A stretch of 64,000 nucleotides of DNA, from positions 64,501-128,500 of the forward strand of contig PQWQ01000007.1 in the NCBI GenBank assembly GCA_002943765.1. Reading direction: 5' to 3'. The translations under genes were made by a program, and so were the position numbers. Below, one piece after another: positions 60,801 to 64,000 of this stretch. The notes under the pieces were generated by a model. That model made no database searches. It saw nothing but the letters and a program-made list of their open reading frames with translations, and was not told the origin of the DNA. The first letter of the stretch is position 1, and each line of letters begins with the position of its first letter. The stretch is from Psoroptes ovis (Eukaryota; Arthropoda; Arachnida; Sarcoptiformes; Psoroptidae).

Positions 60801-63245
60801 TAGGACAACCTAATACATATATATTCAATTTTGAATAGATTCGATTTGATTTGAATCGAGGAAAAGATAAATAAATAAATGGAAATGAATAAATCGAAAA
60901 ATACTATTTTTACAAGTCATAAGCTATAAACTATAACTTGTGATTGCAATTTGTTATTTCTTTCTAAGATGTCTTAAAAACAAAAATAGTCATCATCATC
61001 AATATCAATTGACATTTGACCAAGTTTCGTTCAACAGTTTAGGTCATAATTTCGTTATTTAGGAGATTGAATTTTTCGTTTTTTTTGAAGCATCATGACA
61101 ACATCATAAGTAAATGAATTTCAATTAATTATTATGGCACCATAGTTTTCAAATGTCAACCATTCATATATTCATCAAGAAGAGAAAACAAGTTGAATTA
61201 TGACTAAAACTTAATGATTAGCTTAAATTAATCAAGAAAAAAAATGAAAGCAAACATTTAATTTGCCATAACGACGCCAAAAAACTATGATCTTCGCCTC
61301 TTCGATCATTGATGATTTCTGAAAATTGTTAGGGCAAGCCCCTTAGGCCTTGTCAAATATGGTTTTACAGAGCAACAAGAAAAATCATGTCTAAACAGTA
61401 TTCGGAAGCAGAAATAGATGAAAAATGTTCGTATCATATGGCCAAACATTAGAAATAATTAATGAAAAAATTGTAGTATCATATCATTCAAGATTAATGA
61501 ATGGGATCAATGGTAGATGTTTTTGCTTGTTATTTTCTGATATTTATTTCATTTAATATGTTTAAATGTTTTTTCTTTGGATAAAACAAAAACAAAAACA
61601 CCTCGCACAAATTTCCCCATTTTCCATATGAAAAATGTATTACGATTGTCCGAAAATTTTTTGCCGATTTTCCAATGGTTTTTATACGATATAATCGGCA
61701 AAAAATTTTCGGACAATCTAATATATCAATCCAAATACATAAAAAGGATTAAACGTTGGATTATCTTGTTCGTTTTCGGAAAAAATTGTATTTATTTTTC
61801 AAAAAATTAATTCAAAATCTAATTAAATTTTTGATGTTTGTTTGTTGTTTGTTTCTTGGGAAATTTTTAATTTCCTTTTCAAATTTCAAACATTTTAAAT
61901 AAATGTAAAGTCTGATATTTATTTTTTTCAAAAATCAAATCAACAAGTGTGTATGTATCTGCTGTGCATGCTCTAAATTTTTTTCTTCTTCATCACAAAA
62001 AAATCTGATTCACATTTAAAAATTCAAAATGAAAAAATTCACATTCACACTTGCTTGTTAAAAAAAAAAATTTACAGGGTTTCAAGTTTTAATTCGGAGT
62101 TTTAAAGTTGATTTTCGTAGTTTTTAAATTTAATTTCATAGTTTTCAACGCAATTTTAAACCGTAAAATTACGAAAATAAATTTGAAAACTCTGAAAATT
62201 AATTTTAAAACTACGAATTAAAACTTGAAACTCTGTATTTGTCTTTTTTCACTTCTCAACAGATTAACCGATTTTACATGAAAAATAAAAAAAAATCACA
62301 TGCAGACATTTAAGTAGTTTATGTAGGTTGAAATCCTGGAAAAAACAAAAAAAAAACAACCTAATGCAAATGGACGTATATGTGGTCGTCGTCGGTCAAC
62401 AAGCGCAGCCAAACTACATTTATATGTGTCAACAAACAAACTGAATTACTGAGAATCAAAATCCGATCATATCGAATATGATGCACTGATGCTAAGGCTG
62501 CTGCTGGTTTTGGCATTTTTTGGAAAATCTAAGTTTCCGTACACATTGAATTTGTGTTGAAATCGGATCCAAATGGAAATGGAAGAAAAATTCCGTTTGG
62601 TTCATTTGTTTGGCCCAAATGTAAGTCAAAATAAAAAACGTTAAACTTACCAACAAAATAAATCGAATAATTATCCGGTGATTTAAGCATACGTTTAGAC
62701 CATAATGAACATAACAGGTCTAATGTTTCGATAGTTTTACCGACCAGCAACAATGTTGATGGGTATATGAAACCAATCAATGATAATTGATTGAAATTGA
62801 TTCGTTTCTGTGAATTATTATTTATTCGAACAAATTCATTGAATAATTTCAGCGGTTGCTTTTCATAATCATCATCATTGGCAATATTATCAGTGTGGTA
62901 TTGTTGATGAACATGATGGTCATTATTGGTGGTCGTGGTTGTTGTTGTTGTTGTCGATGTCAGAAATGAAGATGATGATGATGATAATTTGTCGTTGATC
63001 ACTAATGATGATTCATTTGGATTTATTTGTTTTTTATTTTGTTGATTCGAATTGATAGCTGCTGCTGATGAAGACGTCGTCGATTTCTTCATCAAACCAA
63101 TCGCCAAACATTCATTGGTGATTAATTTTAAATTTTTTTGTTTAATTATCATTGGATTCATATCGTTTGAATTGTTTCTATGGATGCTGTTGTTATTGTC
63201 CATATTATTATTATCAACAACAACAAATGAATTGTTTCCGACCAT
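54896..63245 (-). CDS. Storkhead-box winged-helix protein (STOX/HAM-1/Knockout)
   Basis: Three exons, 63245-62651, 57536-56670 and 56595-54896 (1053 aa; phases 1 and 1). Exon 1 ends with the conserved N-terminal STOX region: LFNEFVRINN, then YPSTLLLVGKTIETLDLLCSLW and KSPDNYSIYFV. Exon 2 opens with GYTTVLETR and the storkhead winged helix: HFTPLSEALFSCINELQ, YNQIINYLSIEFP, IIRNTLLSMINENKL, TYSISL. Exon 3 starts QSLLSKLFRLN, a short motif also found in STOX/HAM-1, and ends with SPELNYVNSVTALKEQIARA, a conserved C-terminal helix. The rest is Asn/His/Ser-rich. HAM-1 in worms and Knockout in flies act in neuroblast division asymmetry and axon guidance; vertebrate STOX1/2 are nuclear regulators. 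Exons 1 and 2 are separated by 5.1 kb rich in hairpin elements. Start: ATG at 63245. Confidence 0.9.
57628..57709. mobile_element. Family A hairpin element, copy A11
   Basis: Starts TTAGGTTGGCCGAAAAG and ends CTTATCGGACAGTCTAA. Lies 90 bp upstream of STOX-like exon 2, inside intron 1. Confidence 0.82.
58402..58566. mobile_element. Family B foldback element, copy B5
   Basis: About 165 bp, from TACAGGGTTTCAAG to TTTAAACTCTGTA. Full-length type with four internal motif pairs. Confidence 0.82.
59122..59287. mobile_element. Family B foldback element, copy B6
   Basis: About 166 bp, from TACAGGGTTTAAAG to TTGAAATCTTGTA; 0.55 kb from B5. Confidence 0.82.
60499..60569. mobile_element. Family A hairpin element, copy A12 (variant core)
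   Basis: Termini TTTGGTTGTACGAAAAG and CTTTTCGGACAATCAAA. The core, CTAATTGAAAAACATTTGAA, is the reverse complement of the A7 core. Confidence 0.75.
60733..60813. mobile_element. Family A hairpin element, copy A13
   Basis: TA, then TTAGATTGTCTAAAAAG; ends CTTTTAGGACAACCTAA and TA. A clear TA duplication on both sides. Confidence 0.84.
61640..61722. mobile_element. Family A hairpin element, copy A14
   Basis: Starts TTACGATTGTCCGAAAATT and ends ATTTTCGGACAATCTAA. Core in the reversed orientation. Confidence 0.83.
62073..62237. mobile_element. Family B foldback element, copy B7
   Basis: About 165 bp, from TACAGGGTTTCAAG to TTGAAACTCTGTA, immediately after an A run. Confidence 0.83.
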
Positions 63246-64000
63246 TTTTCAGAATATATTTTATTTCAAATTTTCAAAATTCACTTGTATCATCGATACA
63301 AATCAATATATAGATGAAGTATTGTTGTTTTAGTCAAATAATTTCATAATTATTGCTTTGTCATCATCATCAGATTTTAGATCACACAATAACTTTGTAG
63401 CTTAATATATCAAATAATCAATTCAATATTATTCGATTCTTTTATTAATTAATTATTCGTATTTGACTTTTTTCGAATTACGATTTTAATGACTTGATTC
63501 ATTCGAAAATTATCGTTGATATCGATGATGATGCAGCATGTTTTGTAAAATACATTCACATTATTTCATTGATTAAACTCATGATTTTTAATTATTTTCA
63601 AATATATTTTTACAAAACAAAGTGATTTAGTGTGAGCCGAATTGAACTGAATAAAAATGAATTTTGATTCGAAAAAATTCACTGAATCTAATTGAAATGA
63701 GTGAAGATTTATTAAACATGTATTTTCACATAAAAAAGTGAAAAAAGGATTTGGCAAGCCCTAATTCACGATGCAATGGTTTATTCGAAATGGTTTATTT
63801 TATTCGAAATTTATTTCAATTTCCATTTTTATTTATTTTTCCAAAAAAGCATCAAACCATTCGGGTTGCTCTTTTTATTTTTGATTATTCGAAATCATAG
63901 TTCTTCGATGTTTACCTGTCCATTTCTCTCTCTGCTTCTCTCTATGCCTGTCTGTAAGGTGTCTTTTACCTTTATTAAAGGCTATAGCCATCATCATCAT
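63246..64000. other. Upstream region of the STOX-like gene
   Basis: 755 bp to the right edge. It should hold the promoter or 5' leader of the STOX-like gene. A CT-rich patch (CTCTCTCTGCTTCTCTCT, near 63926) and CATCATCAT runs are the only notable sequences. No gene seen. Confidence 0.5.

Larger units (their letters stand above)
57537..62650. other. 5.1-kb first intron of the STOX-like gene
   Basis: By far the largest intron in the window, with no supported coding sequence on either strand. It contains seven hairpin elements: A11, A12, A13 and A14, and B5, B6 and B7. Open frames at 58212-58397 (minus) and 61577-61810 (plus, running through A14) are not genes. Confidence 0.75.

Noticed and set aside
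61577..61810. Plus-strand frame in the STOX-like intron
   Set aside because: It runs through family A copy A14; the translation is only the hairpin element.
1..64000. tRNA, rRNA, CRISPR or operon structures
   Set aside because: No tRNA B-box with a matching A-box was seen by eye, no rRNA-like sequence, and the genes are eukaryotic with introns; a covariance-model scan would be needed to exclude small RNAs.

Overview
The window looks like nuclear DNA of a small-genome, AT-rich arthropod, most plausibly an acariform (astigmatid, dust- or scab-mite-like) mite. The species cannot be fixed from the sequence. Reasons: genes have GT-AG introns of mostly 55-90 bp, proteins carry long Asn, His, Ser and Asp runs, intergenic DNA is AT-rich, and the gene set is typical of bilaterians (K2P channels, tolloid, a type I activin receptor, RME-8, STOX/HAM-1). 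All exon coordinates were derived by hand from GT/AG sites and reading-frame continuity. For every multi-exon gene that is complete here, the exon lengths sum to a multiple of three.

Layout. 1-5.4 kb (minus): two tandem two-pore potassium channel genes, the first cut by the left edge. 5.4-8.2 kb: repeat-bearing intergenic DNA. 8.3-10.0 kb (minus): an intronless ZZ/FW-domain, NBR1-like gene. 10.0-18.0 kb: a gene-poor stretch. 18.0-19.4 kb (plus): a protein with two Ras-association domains. 22.0-26.0 kb (plus): a complete tolloid/BMP1 protease. 27.7-32.4 kb (plus): a 16-exon non-classical cadherin. It converges on YRDC (32.5-33.2 kb, minus), which is followed by a 44-bp minisatellite and then Rme-8/DNAJC13 (34.1-41.3 kb, minus), mRpS21 (41.9-42.2 kb, minus) and Wac (43.0-45.9 kb, minus). 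48.0-52.2 kb (plus): a baboon-type activin receptor with an intronless hexokinase inside intron 1 and two alternative ectodomain exons. 52.7-53.4 kb (minus): ER-resident FKBP14. 53.9-54.6 kb (plus): an STPR-repeat protein. 54.9-63.2 kb (minus): a STOX/HAM-1/knockout winged-helix gene with a 5.1-kb first intron.

Two families of short palindromic elements are scattered through introns and intergenic DNA: family A (about 80 bp, 14 copies) and family B (about 120-170 bp foldback, 7 copies). Both have TA-flanked inverted termini like non-autonomous Tc1/mariner elements.

The strongest unusual signals are: (i) mutually exclusive baboon ectodomain exons, with exclusivity enforced by reading frame; (ii) a hexokinase nested in the receptor's first intron, with an altered nucleotide-binding loop; (iii) a K2P channel whose first pore filter reads GYA instead of GYG; (iv) the two hairpin element families. 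No operon, CRISPR array, tRNA or rRNA gene was seen. I did not find a clearly new multi-gene system.
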